Shown here piece by piece: positions 5,262 through 5,719 of a DNA stretch of 5,719 nucleotides; position 1 is the stretch's first letter, and each line of letters begins with the position of its first letter. The stretch comes from an uncultured Chitinophagaceae bacterium (lineage in GTDB: Bacteria > Bacteroidota > Bacteroidia > Chitinophagales > Chitinophagaceae). The position numbers were made by a program, and so were the translations under genes. The notes under the pieces were generated by a model, which ran no database searches, was not told the DNA's origin, and was given only the letters and a program-made list of their open reading frames with translations. Location: assembly GCA_946479005.1 (NCBI GenBank), contig CAMLEM010000132.1:1-5719 (forward strand), in the 5' to 3' direction.

Positions 5262-5719
5262 TCAGCCAGCCTTTTTCTTAAAGATCCCTTTATAGACCTC
5301 GAACCAGAATACGCCGCCAAAGCCTGCAATAAGGCAAAGAAGAAGGTGAGGGACCCGGAGTGGCGTTAAGTTAAATATCTCACTGATGGTGGGGATGCTA
5401 TGGATCAGGAGAATGAAGACCACTGAGGCTATGATCACAAAGCCTGACAAATTATTCCTGTAGTGCCTGGTTTCCCAGATCGTATGCGAATAAGAACGGG
5501 TGGCGAACGTAAGGAAGAAATTGGCAAAGATCAGGGTGGTGAAAACGATGCTTCGTGTTTGCTCGATGCTGTGACCCCTGTTCATAAAACTAAAATAAAG
5601 GATCAGTACCACCGCTGTGATCGTTAGGCCCAGGAGGATGCTTATCAGGAGCTCTTTCCCGGTAAATAGTCTTTTTCTCCTGTTGCGGGGGGCTTGTTCC
5701 ATAATATCGGATTCGACAG
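5262..5719 (-). CDS. P-type cation-transporting ATPase, C-terminal end only (helices M7-M10)
   Basis: The C-terminal 151 residues of an ion-pumping ATPase of the Ca2+-transporting type (P2). The reading frame is open to the right edge of the window, so the gene begins outside it. The first residues, ESDIMEQAPRNR, match the conserved DIMxxxPR segment that follows helix M6 in these pumps. After it come four membrane spans (numbered from the internal Met at 5702): 18-39 (M7), 51-67 (M8), 87-103 (M9) and 119-138 (M10). Between M7 and M8 is QTRSIVFTTLIFANFF followed by TRS, the typical TMaFttLv..RS pattern. The sequence ends FWFEVYKGIFKKKAG, a normal end for the family. The phosphorylation and nucleotide domains (DKTGT) lie outside, so the transported ion cannot be named. 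The ATG at 5702 gives a complete-looking 146-residue frame but is internal and is not the start. Confidence 0.88.
   Translation of the reverse strand, partial: VESDIMEQAPRNRRKRLFTGKELLISILLGLTITAVVLILYFSFMNRGHSIEQTRSIVFTTLIFANFFLTFATRSYSHTIWETRHYRNNLSGFVIIASVVFILLIHSIPTISEIFNLTPLRVPHLLLCLIAGFGGVFWFEVYKGIFKKKAG

Overview
The window looks like chromosomal DNA from a member of the Bacteroidota, probably a Chitinophagaceae-like organism. No ribosomal RNA or other species marker is present, so this rests on three things. The promoters resemble the Bacteroidota sigma-A type (TTTG, 19 bases, TAnnTTTG). There are no clear Shine-Dalgarno sequences. The protein sequences also have a Bacteroidota character. 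I saw no mobile element, CRISPR array, tRNA or rRNA.

Left part (1-1065). The 5' two thirds of an RhlE-type DEAD-box RNA helicase gene run leftwards off the window edge. It has a GTG start that is easy to miss. Upstream is a well-spaced promoter and a leader of about 130 nt. The leader ends in a long hairpin followed by six U residues just before the start codon, which looks like an attenuator or autoregulatory element.

Middle part (1066-3634). A rightward gene with a TTG start encodes an exported protein with the zinc and catalytic motifs of the aspartoacylase / succinylglutamate desuccinylase branch of the M14 fold. Next is a 12-helix membrane protein that resembles heme-copper oxidase subunit I but lacks its copper-binding histidines. 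Its 3' end overlaps, tail to tail, a leftward hemerythrin (HHE) gene. The pair suggests a diatomic-gas function (O2 or NO), by inference only.

Right part (3635-5719). A rightward gene encodes an unrecognised lipoprotein. Facing it is a leftward series read in the order: P-type cation ATPase (only its C-terminal membrane helices M7-M10 are in the window), a small two-helix membrane protein of the YqjE / holin superfamily III type, and a small coiled-coil protein. The last two form a tight pair with a 9-base gap and probably act at the envelope. The window gives no direct evidence for what they do.
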